Part shown: positions 32,530 to 43,284 of the stretch, in pieces
How the letters are laid out: the number at the start of each line of letters is the position of its first letter
Numbering within the stretch: the stretch's first letter is position 1
DNA from: Hanleya hanleyi
Lineage: Eukaryota > Mollusca > Polyplacophora > Lepidopleurida > Hanleyidae
Assembly (NCBI GenBank): GCA_036873755.1
Contig: JAVTVY010047822.1
Location: 1-64,000 of the forward strand
Direction of reading: 5' to 3'
Length of the DNA: 64,000 nt
Position numbers and translations under genes: made by a program
Notes under the pieces: generated by a model
Told to the model about the DNA's origin: nothing
The model's database searches: none
Seen by the model: only the letters and a program-made list of their open reading frames with translations

Positions 32530-33062
32530 ACTATTGTCTTTTCCAATCAGAAGCTGTCCGTGCCAGTCTCCGACTACTCCTGTTCAACCAGAAGCCGCTC
32601 TTGCCCTCATCAACTGTTATTATGCCTCGCTCATTGAGCCTAAACAGCATTATGCAGCCCAGGATACCGTTGTGGCAACATATCATGGAACAGCTGTTTT
32701 CGCATTTAATCGCATGTTCCATGGCCTCTGTGGTTGGTAATCCCATATACTTTTCTAAGTATCGTTTAGTCTTCGATCACCGCAGCGTGAGTATTAATGA
32801 CCGCTGTCACAGTACGGTACCAAACGGTGGTACCCTTTCTCCCTCGCTGAGGCTTCCCTCACTGTCTACATCAGCCGCCGAGAATTCAGCCTGGCTGTCA
32901 GTGAGTAGGCTCTCGGTATCAGTGGATAGACTCTCAATAGTCTTTGCATCAGTATCTGCCGCAGCGGGCTCATCGGCATCTAGCCACTTGGTCTCTCTAC
33001 ACCCATGTATATTCCTCTATTGCTGTTACGGTGCGTCCACACTCAAGACAACGATAAGCCAT
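32530..33062 (-). pseudogene. C2H2-type gene, copy 1 (P1 left arm)
   Basis: The start ATG is at 33062-33060, and the reading begins MAYRCLECGRT. Both cysteines of the first half of the finger are kept, but the rest is disrupted by stops and indels. The later part still shows TVTAVINTHAA and RKQLFHDMLPQRYPGL. The TATA box present in copy 2 is missing here because about 22 bp are deleted between CCGTCAACCCC and AACCGATA. The ATTGG (CCAAT-type) string followed by TTGCTG...GTTG repeats lies beyond the C-terminus, as in the other copies. Clearly non-functional. Confidence 0.7.
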
Positions 33063-33181
33063 GCTGAGGGGTTTAACGTCGACTGTGCTCCTCTATCGGT
33101 TGGGGTTGACGGACGTTGATGCCGCTATGACAGGGGTTTACGAGCGTCGCCGATCGTTGTCGGGCGTCAACGCCATACGGC

Positions 33182-33746
33182 TCACTTCCACGTGGAAACA
33201 GCTGGGTCAGCTGAAAGAAGAGAGGCGAACGTATAATGTCCCGTCTCCAACTGCGTTTCCATAAAAGCCTGGAATACCCCATACAGAGTCAGCAGGTTTT
33301 GGGCTCGGGTATCCTCTTTGGGTAGTATCTGTTTCTTATGCAACATAGGACATACCCGGGTCACCCATTGAATATCATCCATGAGCGCGACAAGGTGACA
33401 GCGCATGCTTTCTCCTCTGCGGGGCCCTCGGTGGCCGAGTGGTCTAAGGCGCTTCGCTGGTGACCGCTAGCCTCACACCGCCGAACCGGCGCGGGTTCGA
33501 GCCCAGCTGGTCCATGTGTGAAAGTCTGTCAGTTACTTACCGAAGGGCGGTGGTTCTCTCCGGGTACTCCGGCTTCTTCCACCAACCAAACTGACTGTCA
33601 CCATATGAGTGAAACAAACTTGAGTGTGACATTAAGCCAAATTCCTTCCCTCCCTCCTCTCCTCTGCGTAGAGTTGCATCGGGGGTCCCAGCTCGATCTG
33701 CATCAGTAATAGCATTGAAGCTTTCTCGTTGGAGTAGGGCACTCAT
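33182..33746 (-). pseudogene. Gene 2b, left arm, interrupted by a SINE
   Basis: It starts at ATG 33746-33744, whose ATGA overlaps the stop of gene 2a. It encodes MSALLQRESFNAITDADRAG and is interrupted at 33668 by the SINE and its duplicated target. Beyond the insertion the frame resumes with MRCHLVALMDDIQWVTR, HKKQILPKEDTRAQ and FQAFMETQLETGHY, ending at TGA 33184-33182. Without the insertion the product would be about 105 residues. A diverged partner lies at 34440-34723. No known domain is recognised. Confidence 0.6.
33422..33657 (+). mobile_element. tRNA-derived SINE with Nin-DC-like central block, 236 bp
   Basis: TCTCCTCTGCG flanks the element at 33411-33421 and 33658-33668 (11-bp target duplication). 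The head carries a perfect RNA polymerase III A box TGGCCGAGTGG (33432-33442) and B box GGTTCGAGCCC (33494-33504) in a Leu/Ser-like tRNA context. The central block GTGGTTCTCTCCGGGTACTC (near 33550) resembles the Nin-DC domain of eumetazoan SINEs. The tail is GAGTGTGACATTAAGCC plus pyrimidines. The opposite palindrome arm (near 34545) has no insertion. Confidence 0.85.
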
Positions 33747-33883
33747 GGCTTCGGATTGGTGTATTTCATGCGAACGCCCTGGTGCCCAAACTCGAACGTT
33801 GGCTTGGTGTAAATTTCTAATAGAATATCTTTGTCGTCGAGTTCAAAGTTTACATTTAGCAATGTGGATGCCGCACTGTTCAT
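33743..33883 (-). CDS. Gene 2a, left arm, 46-residue ORF
   Basis: ATG at 33883-33881, stop TGA at 33745-33743. It begins MNSAASTLLNVNFELDD and ends YTNPKP. A TATAAATA box lies 33 bases upstream (33923-33916), so the mRNA leader would be only a few bases. The stop shares two bases with the ATG of gene 2b (ATGA). In the right arm the C-terminus is still readable (TKPTFETGLQGIP, YTNSRP, then TGA at the same place), but the ATG is lost. The small size and tight packing resemble viral or retroelement genes. Function unknown. Confidence 0.55.
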   Translation of the reverse strand: MNSAASTLLNVNFELDDKDILLEIYTKPTFEFGHQGVRMKYTNPKP

Positions 33884-33915
33884 GGTGAAAAAAAAGAAGA
33901 ATGTGTCGTGTGTGC

Positions 33916-33923
33916 TATTTATA
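33916..33923 (-). promoter_or_regulatory. TATA box of gene 2a/2b, left arm
   Basis: TATAAATA on the minus strand, mirrored by the plus-strand TATAAATA at 34276-34283. Both are followed by GC.CACACGACACA.TCTTC. Confidence 0.7.
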
Positions 33924-33929
33924 GTTCAA

Positions 33930-34270
33930 CTGTGGACGCTTTTGATCTCAATGATTCGTTCAAACAGGTGGTTTTTCTGAGCAATCGCTTTGGTATATGC
34001 CGCTGTTCAGCTAATACATGCCTTTGACCCTTGGTGAAAGAGACGCCATCGCCGGAAGTGACGCCATCTCCAGAAAAGATATCCTCACACGAATGTACAC
34101 TCCCCTGGCGATACCGCCGGTATCCTGTAGCTGGTAAGTGACGTCATAAGTGACATCGTCGGAAGCAGCGCCATTGTTGGATGTGACGTCATCGGCGGAA
34201 TTGACCTCATTTTAAGCATGGTTTTGCCACCTGGACCCAGGTGCTCCCTTTCGCCAAGAGCGTCCATAGT
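33930..34270. promoter_or_regulatory. Centre of palindrome P1, CRE/ETS-like motif cluster
   Basis: Shared intergenic space between divergent gene 2a copies. It contains repeated CCGGAAGTGACG and TGACGTCA-like strings (near 34050, 34138 and 34188), each about 18 bp long. These look like ETS (CCGGAAGT) and CRE (TGACGTCA) sites, so a bidirectional promoter is a plausible inference. Confidence 0.5.
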
Positions 34271-34275
34271 TGAAT

Positions 34276-34283
34276 TATAAATA
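34276..34283 (+). promoter_or_regulatory. TATA box of gene 2a/2b, right arm
   Basis: TATAAATA, the mirror image of 33916-33923. Confidence 0.65.
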
Positions 34284-34309
34284 GCCCACACGACACAATC
34301 TTCCTTATT

Positions 34310-34723
34310 TCACTATTGGCACTACGGCATTCACGTTGGCTAAATGTGAACTTTGAACCCGACGACGGAGATATTCTATCCGAAGTTTTGCACCAAGCCG
34401 ACGTTCGAGACGGGTCTCCAGGGCATTCCGATGAATTACACCAATTCGAGGCCGTGAGTGCCCTACACCAACGAGAGAGACGGCATCGATGATATCATTG
34501 ATGCAGCTCAAGCTGGGACCCACAAAGAAAGTCTATGTAGGCGAGACAGCATGCGCTGTTATCTTGTCACGCTCATGAGTGATATCCAACGGGTGACCAG
34601 GTATGTCTCCTGCTGCATAAGAAACAGATACTACCCAAAGAAGATAACCGAGCACAAAATGTGCTGACCCTCCTGGAGGCATTTCAAACCTTTATGGAAA
34701 GGCAGTCGGATATGGGATATTAA
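34310..34723 (+). pseudogene. Genes 2a and 2b, right arm, decayed
   Basis: The 2a start is altered (ATT in place of ATG), and its frame is shifted near 34385. The 2b start is GTG where the left arm has ATG. 2b reads DDIIDAAQAGTHKESL then MRCYLVTLMSDIQRVTR, then shifts frame to HKKQILPKEDNRAQ and FQTFMERQSDMGY, ending at TAA 34721-34723. No SINE is present, so this arm shows the pre-insertion arrangement. Confidence 0.6.
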
Positions 34724-34789
34724 ACATTAGCCTCCCCTCTTCCAGCTGACCCAACTGCTTCTGGAGTGGACACTTATAGCTGAGTCATA

Positions 34790-34866
34790 TGGCGTTGACG
34801 CCCGACAACGCTCGGCGACGCCCGTCAACCCCTGTCATAACGGCATCAATGCCCGTCAACGCCCAT
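34790..34866 (+). promoter_or_regulatory. Decamer array upstream of C2H2-type gene copy 2
   Basis: Repeats of ACGCCCGTCA / ACGCCCGACA at about 10-15-bp spacing directly before the TATA box at 34868. Comparable arrays precede the other copies of this gene. Confidence 0.6.
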
Positions 34867-34867
34867 C

Positions 34868-34875
34868 TATAAAAG
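34868..34875 (+). promoter_or_regulatory. TATA box of C2H2-type gene copy 2
   Basis: TATAAAAG, 45-52 bases before the ATG at 34920. It is followed by GCAGTCGACGTT, a motif kept in all four copies. Confidence 0.7.
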
Positions 34876-34919
34876 CAGCCCTAACCGATAAACGAGCAGT
34901 CGACGTTAAACCCCTCAAC

Positions 34920-35534
34920 ATGGCTTATCGTTGCCTTGAGTATGGGCGCACCTTTACGGACACTACGATATGATGCGGCACCAGATGAATATACATGAAT
35001 ATAGATAGACCGAGTGGCTAGACAAAAATCGCTGAGCCCGCTGAGGCAGATAGTGATGCGAAGACTGTTGAGAGTTTATCCAGTGATACCGAGAGCCTAC
35101 CCACTGACAGTTCGTCTAAATGCTCGGCCGCTGATGCAGGCAGTGAGAGAAGCCGGAGTGAGGAAAAAATGGTACCCAACTTTTCGAACCGTATTGTCGC
35201 AGCGGCTATTAATGCTCACGCTGCGGATAACTTGCAAGAGGCTAGCATCCAGTTGCGCCCGTACATCAGGGAAACAGCCATAGCGATCTACGAAGGATAT
35301 ATCCTTCATGAAGATCATACGTCACTTGCAACAGAATATGGGATTATCACCCAGATAGGCCCTGGACATCTTTTTTGGGACATGTTGACACAACGGTATC
35401 CTGGACTGCCTAATGATGTTTTGGCCAAAACCGACGAGGCACAAGAGCAGTGGATGATTGGCACGAGCGGCTTTTGGTTGAACCACAGCAGTCGGAGATT
35501 GGTGAGGACGGCTTCTGATTGGACAACACACTAA
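34920..35534 (+). pseudogene. C2H2-type gene, copy 2 (P1 right arm)
   Basis: Starts MAYRCLEYGRTF: the second zinc cysteine is Tyr, and stops follow within 20 codons. A long open stretch in another frame (to 35534) preserves the downstream domain: NRIVAAAINAHAA, LQEASIQLRPYIRETAIAIYE, DMLTQRYPGLPNDV. It ends in the ATTGGAC string after which the P1 arm homology is lost. Confidence 0.7.
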
Positions 35535-35718
35535 CATAGGAGAATGTTGAAAACGACGATAACTCCTACTCACACACACACTCACTCACGCCCATGGGGG
35601 TTCCCTCAGTTTGGGTGTGTTGTTGTGGAGGGGTTAATAAATTGATTGACCTGTAAATTGGAGCGATATGCAAGAGGTAATATGCAATGTAATCGTTGTT
35701 TTCTCGTCTCTCCACATT
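35535..35718. other. Spacer after P1
   Basis: CA-rich stretch (ACACACACACTCACTCACGC) and AT-rich sequence; nothing recognised. Confidence 0.4.
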
Positions 35719-36157
35719 AAAGGAATTCTTCACTCAATTCAAATACGCATCTGTCGTGAAGGTGTGTACTTATAAATAACGTGTGCCAAATATTTCTTGC
35801 CAATGAAGACCGGAAAGTATTATTTTATTCATTTCTATGTCTTATTCCCGAGCATGTGCGCCGCCATTTTCCTGATGTTTTTTTAGCTGGCTATAAGTTG
35901 ACGTTATTTATTGGCCAGTTATTTACCTGGCTAGGTTGACGTTATTTAGTGCTCGGAGCACCAAATGACGTCAACCAAGCCAGGTAAATGGAAAACGGCT
36001 GTGGGAAATATGGCAGCGCCAAGATTCTCCGAAATGAGACACAGAAATGAATAAACTAATACAGTTCTGTCTTAATTAGCAAGATATATTTTTGATATTT
36101 TTAAGGAAAAACCTTCACAATAGAAATGTAGTTGAGTTGAGTGAAGCATTCCTCTAA
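35719..36157. mobile_element. Palindromic element, about 440 bp
   Basis: The ends AAAGGAATTCTTCACTCAA and TTGAGTGAAGCATTCCTC are inverted. Homology continues inwards (CATTTCTATGTCTTATTC / GAAATGAGACACAGAAATG) to a central hairpin ATTTACCTGGCTAGGTTGACG...AGGTAAAT at 35921-35989. No coding potential. Confidence 0.75.
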
Positions 36158-36820
36158 AAAATTAGGGTTTACATGAATACATAGCAAGAAAATATATAGG
36201 TAAAATTACTAAACTGCGAAGTGGGCCTGCCAAAATAGTTGTCAGATGGCAAAACCACAAAAAAAACAACAATTGTTCTCTTAAAACAAATAAACTGTAC
36301 CTCTTAGGTATAAAAGTTATGTTATTTACAAGTTTATTCCCCTGGTTGTAAACACACTTACATAAGCGAAAATGAGAGGTGCTTATTCATTCGCCTTAAA
36401 CATGTTAGCGGAAATTTCAGCAGTGCAATTTTAACCCACATAAATATATGTGAGCTGTTTCAAGAACAATGCGAAGACATGTTTGATCTCAGAAGCAGCC
36501 AAGCCACTGTGCCAGCTAAACAATCAGAATATGTATTGTTAGACTGACAAAGCCAGCGATTGGAACTCTTTCCTTTTCAAAGAGTCCTTTGCTATCAGGC
36601 AAGAAATTACACAATTTGAATGATCTCAAAGCATCTAAAGAACCCACACTTTTCCGGTGAATACCCGCTCAGTTCTTTTTATTGGCTATACTTCATGTGA
36701 GCACCTTTCTGGTTAAGTTTAGTTGATTTCATTTGTTAAAACTTTACTCACTGTATAGTATGTGTGACTGGTTGAATTGTTCCAGTAAACCTTATATATA
36801 CACATGGAACCTGTTGAAAA
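36158..36820. other. No gene recognised
   Basis: AT-rich sequence between two repeats; no exon or ORF with a domain. Confidence 0.4.
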
Positions 36821-36824
36821 CTAC

Positions 36825-36950
36825 CATTCCTGAAGATGATATGAATAAATATGTGGCGAAATACTGATCTACAAAATGCTTTTCGCTAATATTTTCGGAG
36901 TCACCTTCCTCCTGTATTATGCCAAGTTAATCGGTGAATCCCAGCACTCG
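36825..36950 (+). repeat. Penelope-like terminal fragment
   Basis: TCCTGAAGATGA..., GGCGAAATA, then GTATTATGCCAAGTTAATCG parallel the right end of the 16639-17502 element (TCCTGAAGATGACAAATC, GTCGAAATA, GCATTATGCCAAGCTTATC) in the same order. Confidence 0.55.
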
Positions 36951-37014
36951 GGGTTTAGGTATAGGTGAGGGTGCAGAAGCGTGTGTGTGTGTATGGTGTT
37001 CCATTTGGGTCATT

Positions 37015-37380
37015 TTTGCGTCGCGCGTCGCAGGCGACGGGAAGGGCGATGTCGCCCACGACGTCGCCCTTCCCGTCGCGTTCTTATAATGTTAAGAGAT
37101 AGAACGCGACGCGACGTCGCCCTTTTTAAACGCGACGTCGCCCTTCCAGTCTCGCGTCGCGCGTCGCTTTAATCAACACGACGCGATGGGCGACGTCGCC
37201 CACGACGTCGTCCACGACGTCGCCCATCCCGTCGCCCTTCCCGTCGCGTTCTTATAATGTTAAGAGATAGAACGCGACGCGACGTCGCTCTGTTTAAACG
37301 CGACGTCGCCCACGACGTCACCCGCGACGTCGCCCACGACGTCGCTAGCGACGTCGCCCTTCCCGTCGCCTTCCGGTATT
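37015..37380. repeat. CG-rich tandem array, left arm
   Basis: GGGCGACGTCGCCC, a 14-bp palindrome, and variants are repeated with CCCTTCCCGTCGCGTTC and TTCTTATAATGTTAAGAGAT spacers. The spacer occurs twice, 185 bp apart, so there is a higher-order unit. The mirrored array is at 40890-41300. Confidence 0.85.
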
Positions 37381-38126
37381 TTAGGACAAAATCGATCTGC
37401 GCATGCTTAGGGAGCAGCTATTGCGATGTAGATCGTATGGCGAGGCCGTCATTTCATGAATGATCTCTGCCACTATCGATGAAGAAAATGTCAGCGTAAA
37501 TGAATAATGATTATCCTGCATTATTGTATAGCTTTTAAATGGTGTTAAATATTACTCCATGCTTGGAATGAAGCATGTTATGAAGTTATCTCTCGGAAAG
37601 TCTGCAACTCGCTGTGTTGTACTGTACAAATTATATCTTCGCTTCCAAAAAATATACGCAACCCCCACATCCGTACATCGTCTTGAATTTCTTTATTCCC
37701 ATTGGATTTACGCGTGTATGTGTGTGTGGATTTTCTGTGTGCTTTTATGTGTTTGTGTTTTTCAGTTGTTCTTACAGTATACCTCCTTATGTGACCACAT
37801 TTACCTGGCCGTTGAAAATAGCCTTTTATTTACTGCTGTCCAACACTGTATACCGTTACTTAACCTGTCACGTCCCGACAGATGTGTAGATCTATAAGCT
37901 TTCAATTTAGCGGAGAGAGATAGTCCCATAACTCTCAAAAAGAAGAAAAAAAGAAAATTATGATGGAATTGAAGTTATTTTGTTCTTTCTGCTCTTTCTA
38001 AGAACTGACTGAAGAATATTAGTACCTCTGCACTCTTTAAATCGTCCGGCATTTCCACGATCGTTCTAGACGATTGCACTTAAAATTCAGGACGAGTTCT
38101 TGGAGTTCGAGTAAGTTGCTCTTAAC

Positions 38127-38297
38127 TGCAGAGATTCTTTCCTCATTTTCAAGAAAAATAAAAAAAAATTCATCCTTGAAACACAATTGTCGTCAAATGG
38201 CCTGAATAAAACCTGGAACAAAATCCATGAATTATTTTAAGAGTGCATATCAACGAGATTTGAATTTTTCTTGAAATTGAGGAAAGAACCCCTGCAG
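38127..38297. repeat. Inverted repeat at the inner edge of the left arm
   Basis: CTGCAGAGATTCTTTCCTCA...TTTTCAAGAAAAAT pairs with ATTTTTCTTGAAATTGAGG..GAACCCCTGCAG around about 100 bp. Probably a separate small insertion. Confidence 0.65.
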
Positions 38298-40134
38298 TTA
38301 CAAGGACGTAGATTTGGGGGCGGGGGGGGAGCTATACTATGACAGCACAATAAGGCGAGGGTCCAGGGGCCGCCTAGGCCCCGGAAGCTCCAGGATCCCA
38401 GATGACTGGAGATGCGTTCTTGGCCTTTCCCAGTGAATAAAACTCAACATTAAAACGCACACGTTGTAACCAGTTTTTTTTTGTCTTTTCTTGCTTTTAT
38501 GTGTGGGTATTTTCTTTCCAGGGTTATTAAACCTCAAACTTGGTCAACACAAAAAACGTTGTGCAAACTAATTAGCTCAGCGACTCATCCAGGTTGTGGT
38601 TTTGGAGGGAATACGTGTTTTGTACATTTTGGAGGGAATTTATACAGTAGTTTTGTGGGTTCCGAATCACGGTGACTTGCGGATCACTTTCCTAATGAAC
38701 GCCTTATATTTCTTGCAATAAAGCATCTGTGTAAATCTTTTCTATTTTTATTGGAACGTCTGTTTCTGTGGACCCAAATAAATGTCGAACAACCGACCTG
38801 CGTTGTTTGTTTCTCGGTCAATTCGGCATGGTAATGCTTCCGGTACCACGCAATGGCAAATTCACGTTGGGACAAAAACGCGTGTGATTTCTTAAGTGTT
38901 GAATCTACGAGAAATAAAATGGCTTTAAGTGGTAATTTCAGTATTCGTTTCAGTGACTGAATCATATTAATGGTCAAACACAATATCTAATGATTTGCGA
39001 TAACCCTTAACTCGCCAGCATTGTAATATAATGCGGCATTAGAGATGTCAATTCCGGATTACGAATTGTGACATTGAAGACTGCACACGGACAAATGTCT
39101 CTTGGGCAAAGTTATTGCTTTAGAATAATTTTAAGTCACAGAATGGGATAGTCTTCACCCCCCCCCCCCTTTCCCCCACCCCATCACACACATACCAAAG
39201 ATTTCAAAATTAAAGATTTCATTATTAAAATTGGGAAAATATATCTGTGTGTCCTTTCCTCTATTTTCTTTTGTCCAAAGATGCTAAATAGATGTCCGAT
39301 GTCCATTTAGAGAGTTTACATATTGTAATCTTGAATATGCGAGTAGAATTCGTTCAGCTGTCAGAAACACGATGGAACGTGTGTCTAACTTTCTTAAATT
39401 TGAATCTGAATTCCATGCAGTATATCAGGTCAGATGGGGAAACATTTTCGACAGGTTTCTATTGAACCAGGTCCGTCAGGTTCAATCTTAAATGAATGGT
39501 GTCGCACGTGAACAAATAACGAACTATCGAAATCCTGAGAGAATTAATTTAATTAGTGAGAATAATTTCCGTATATGGCATGGTCAGACAGATCAGGCCG
39601 TCGTTGTCTATGAACAATTTCTGCCTCAGTAATGGCAATCCAACAAAGTCCAGGCATGTGATACCACATTTTCGCCTATTGGGATATTGGTGATAAATGA
39701 CCACTCAGGCTTTAGAAAAATATATATATATATATTCCCAGCGGCTGTAACGACCGCTAGACCGCTTCTTACCAAAGTGATTCGCAACTGCCCGCGCTGG
39801 TGCACTTAGACGGACATGATTTTCTCATTGATTTACAAGTTCGATTAGAGAATTTTATACATGCAATTATCGACGACAGATTTTCGTAGAAAATAAGGCC
39901 AAGAATCACTCTCAACTCTTAACAACACGAGCGCCAGCAGTCTAGATGTAAAAGGCGATTCGGAACTCCCCTATTAACTGTATGCTTAAACATGCCTCGT
40001 TTCCTCTGCTTGACCACTTTCTCCTCTGACAAACACGCAGTGGGGAATATGTATTTCACAAACACGTCTATTTTTTGTTTGTCTTGCAAATATTTGGGGG
40101 GGGGGGGCATGCCCCCCTTGTCTACGGCCATGAG
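38298..40134. other. Centre of the 4.3-kb element
   Basis: No ORF above 100 codons with a recognised domain. A perfect GGGGGGCATGCCCCCC palindrome lies near 40101-40116, and a TA run near 39720-39740. If this element once encoded a transposase, it is gone. Confidence 0.5.
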
Positions 40135-40889
40135 TTAAGAGCAACTTACCCGAACTCCAAGAACTCGTCTTAAATTTGAAGTTCAATTGTCGTCAAACGT
40201 CTAGTACGATCGTGGAAATGCCGGATAATTCGAAGAGTGCAGAAAAACTAATATTCTTCAATCAATTTTTAGAAAGAATAGAGAGAACATAATTCTCACA
40301 GTAACATGACTTCAATTCCATCATAATTTCTTTTCTCTTTTTCTTCTTTTTGAGAGCATAGGACTATCTCTCTCTGCTAAATTGAAAGCTAAAAGATCTG
40401 CTACAATCTGTCGGGACGTGACAGGTTGAGTACCGGTATACAGTGTTGGACAGCAGTAAATAAAAGGATATTTTCAACGCCCTGGTCAATGTAGTAACAT
40501 AAGGAGGTATACTGTAAGGATATCTGAAAAATGAAAACACACAAACACATAAAAGCACACATAAAAGCCACACACACATTCACGCGTGTACGGATGTGGG
40601 GGTTGCGCATATCTTTTGGAAGCGAAAATATAATGTGTACAGTACAACACAGCGAGTTACAGACTTTCCGAGAGATAATTTCATAACAGGTATCATTCCA
40701 AGCATGGACTAATATTTAACACCGTTTAAAAGCTATACGATAATGCAGGATAAGCATTATTCATTTATGTCGCCATTTTCTTCGTCGATAGTGGCAGAGC
40801 TCAATCATGAAATGGCGGCCTCACCATACGACCCACATCGCAATAGCTGCTCCTTAAGCATGCGCAGCTCGATTTTGTCCTGAAATACT

Positions 40890-41300
40890 GGAAGGCGACG
40901 GGAAGGGCGACGTCGCTAGCGACGTCGTGGGCGACATCGCGTTTAAACAGAGCGACGTCGCGTCGCGTTCTATCTCTTAACATTATAAGAACGCGACGGG
41001 AAGGGCGACGGGATGGGCGACGTCGCGAGCGACGTCGTGGGCGACGTCGCCCATCGCGTCGTGTTGATTAAAGCGACGCGCGACGGGAAGGGCGACGTCG
41101 CGTTTAAAAAGGGCGACGTCGCGTCGCGTTCTATCTCTTAACATTATAAGAACGCGACGGGAAGGGCGACGTCGCGTTTAAAAAGGGCGACGTCGCGTCG
41201 CGTTCTATCTCTTAACATTATAAGAACGCGACGGGAAGGGCGACGGGAAGGGCGACGTCGCCCTTCCCGTCGCCTGCGACGCGCGACGCAAAAATGGCCG
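40890..41300. repeat. CG-rich tandem array, right arm
   Basis: Mirror of 37015-37380, with three copies of the TTAACATTATAAGAACGCGA spacer rather than two, so copy number differs between arms. Confidence 0.85.
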
Positions 41301-41400
41301 AAATGGAACACCATATGTGTGTGCGTTTGGAGCGGGGGAAGTCTTACAGATCATGACGACGGGAGTTGGATGCGTTAAGGCAGATGTTGACGGCGTTACG

Positions 41401-41640
41401 ACGGTAGGTCCCATAATTCACCCTCAAACTGATTCGAACTCTGTTCCATTGGATATGGGTATAGCTCCTCTATTCATAGAACAACAGTTCGCGATAAAAG
41501 TTTCTCCATTGTCGTTCCACGAGCTTCATTATGATCACATGTATGCCGTAACTCTAACGTATATCCCTGGACTTGACGACGGCCATGGTTCACCACAAGG
41601 TCGACATGCCCACTGGGTTAGCGTATTGGCATACAGGTAG
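41401..41640 (+). pseudogene. Gene 3 of the palindrome complex, right copy
   Basis: Open frame reading VGPIIHPQTDSN, PLDMGIAPLFIEQQ, LSFHELHYDHMYAVTLTYIP and GLDDGHGSP, to a stop at 41640. Aligned blocks match the minus-strand ORF at 31993-32262. The ATG of the left copy is ACG here, so either the start lies elsewhere or the copy is dead. Product unknown. Confidence 0.5.
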
Positions 41641-42489
41641 CTGCTGAGTCCTACAGGCGCACCTAATTCGAGCGTATAAGCGCTTTTTCTACTCATGACG
41701 TCACCAATGACGTTACTTCGAGCCCAAACCATGCCTGTCGTAGTCTACACCAACAGGGCATCAAGAAGAGACCCAGTACGGTGTAGTTGGAGAAAAAAAT
41801 AACCCCTAAAACGTTTAAACACGCCTATGTGCACCCCCAGTTGCCCGCATTCGCTACTACTGCCCAACTGCGCCATAACGTCATTTTCAGTCCAAACTAC
41901 CCCATACGCCCTCTACTCACCAAACACTTCAAAACGACACACTGCACGCCCTATTTGGATAAGATATGGCCCTTCAGTGGCTCAAACATTCCCCTATGAG
42001 TAGTATAGTCACGGGATTTACAGCCACATTGACCTCATTATTTGTTCCCCGGATAAAATTTGAGGCGGTCATGTGGCGGAGGTCAAAGGTCATTGAGTGC
42101 ACTTGAGCATGTACTGACCTGTATCCTCTCATTCCCTCCATCATCTGACCTTGGATCATGTTTAGATATGTTAGGGCATTCTTCCGCGGTCATGCGGTTT
42201 GGCGGTAATGCGGTCTGCCTCCGCGGACAGAAAGTAGTCCCAAAAACGTGGGTTTTCGTGAGAATGTTCGGCAATCTTCAGGGGCGGGAGGGGCCCGTAG
42301 TGGACTGATTGGATCGAGTGAGATGTCAAAGTGAAGCGCTCCTCTAGGACCATATGGAATGCATATACTGACTTGTATCTGGGTTTTTTCCATCATGCGG
42401 CGGTCACGTGATCAGGAATGCATGTACTGACTTGTATGCCGTCCATTCATTTCAATCGGGGACTTGGGGTCCTTATGGAAGGATTTGCA

Positions 42490-42820
42490 AGTCATCGGTG
42501 GGTGTATGTAAAATGAGGATTTGTCTCGAAAATATAAAAAGCGGAACACGGACTTTACCCCTACAATAGGGGAAAACTCCTATCAACCTTGTCCAAAAGG
42601 GCTAATATCGGTCCCTGGCTTATCGGGGCCTGCTGAGAGAAGTAGGGTGGGGGAGTGTGTGTATGTAAATTTAGGATTTGTCCCGAAAATATCAAAAGCG
42701 GAACACGGACTTTACCCCTACAATAGGGAAAAACTCCTATCAACCTTGTTCCAAAGGGCTAATATCGGTCCCTGGCTTATCGGAGCCTGCTGAGAGAGGT
42801 AGGGTGGGGATTAGGAGTAG
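42490..42820. repeat. 157-bp tandem repeat, P2 left arm, about two units
   Basis: The marker CCTGCTGAGAGA recurs 157 bp apart (near 42629 and 42786), with AAGCGGAACACGGACTTTAC and CTCCTATCAACCTTGT. A GAGCTCCGAGCTC-rich stretch (42850-42920) follows. Confidence 0.85.
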
Positions 42821-43284
42821 TATAGAAAGCAACAGTTTTGGGGCCCCGAACTCCGAGCTCCCGCCTGCCTCATCCCCGAGCTCCCGACTACTCCATCCCC
42901 GAGCTCCGAGCTCCGAGTTTCCGTCGTTACGCCTTAACGCCCGTTGTTACGCCTTAACGCCCTAGCATAACGCCTTGACGCCATGATATACACAGATGAA
43001 AGAAAAACAACAACATCAAGGATGAGAGATGAGAGAACAACAACAACAACAACATGTTTTTTTTAATATGGTTTATTCTCCCCTCCAGTACATCATACCC
43101 ACGCTGGGGGAGCCGCGTTGGGTATGTTTACAATTCAAGAAGACTCTGTCCAATCAGAGGCCGCCATTTGGCGCTGTATCAGTCATATTCGTTCTTGCTC
43201 GTTACTGCGTTAGATGTATTCTCGGCTGCTCTTGTCCAATCAGAAGTTGCCGTTTCAGAAACTTTCATCTTTGCTCGGTGTGAC

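Larger units (their letters stand above)
36993..41314. mobile_element. 4.3-kb element with about 1.15-kb inverted arms, CG-rich ends
   Basis: The left arm (36993-38126) and right arm (40135-41314) are inverted copies, from ATGGTGTTCCATTT at the outside to GTAAGTTGCTCTTAAC at the inside. The outer about 400 bp of each arm is CG-rich. The inner arm is AT-rich and keeps mirrored ORFs of about 70-110 codons without a recognised domain. The 2-kb centre holds no identified transposase. Structure alone suggests a long-TIR DNA element (foldback or Mutator-like); class unproven. Confidence 0.75.

Noticed and set aside
33425..33510. Functional tRNA-Leu/Ser gene
   Set aside because: A and B boxes are good, but acceptor and anticodon stems do not fold cleanly, and SINE body, tail and an 11-bp target duplication are present.
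36981..37463. Arg/Asp-rich protein ORFs in the CG-rich arms
   Set aside because: RRDVAL-type repeats are translations of the GACGTCGCCC repeat and appear mirrored in the other arm; no coding evidence.
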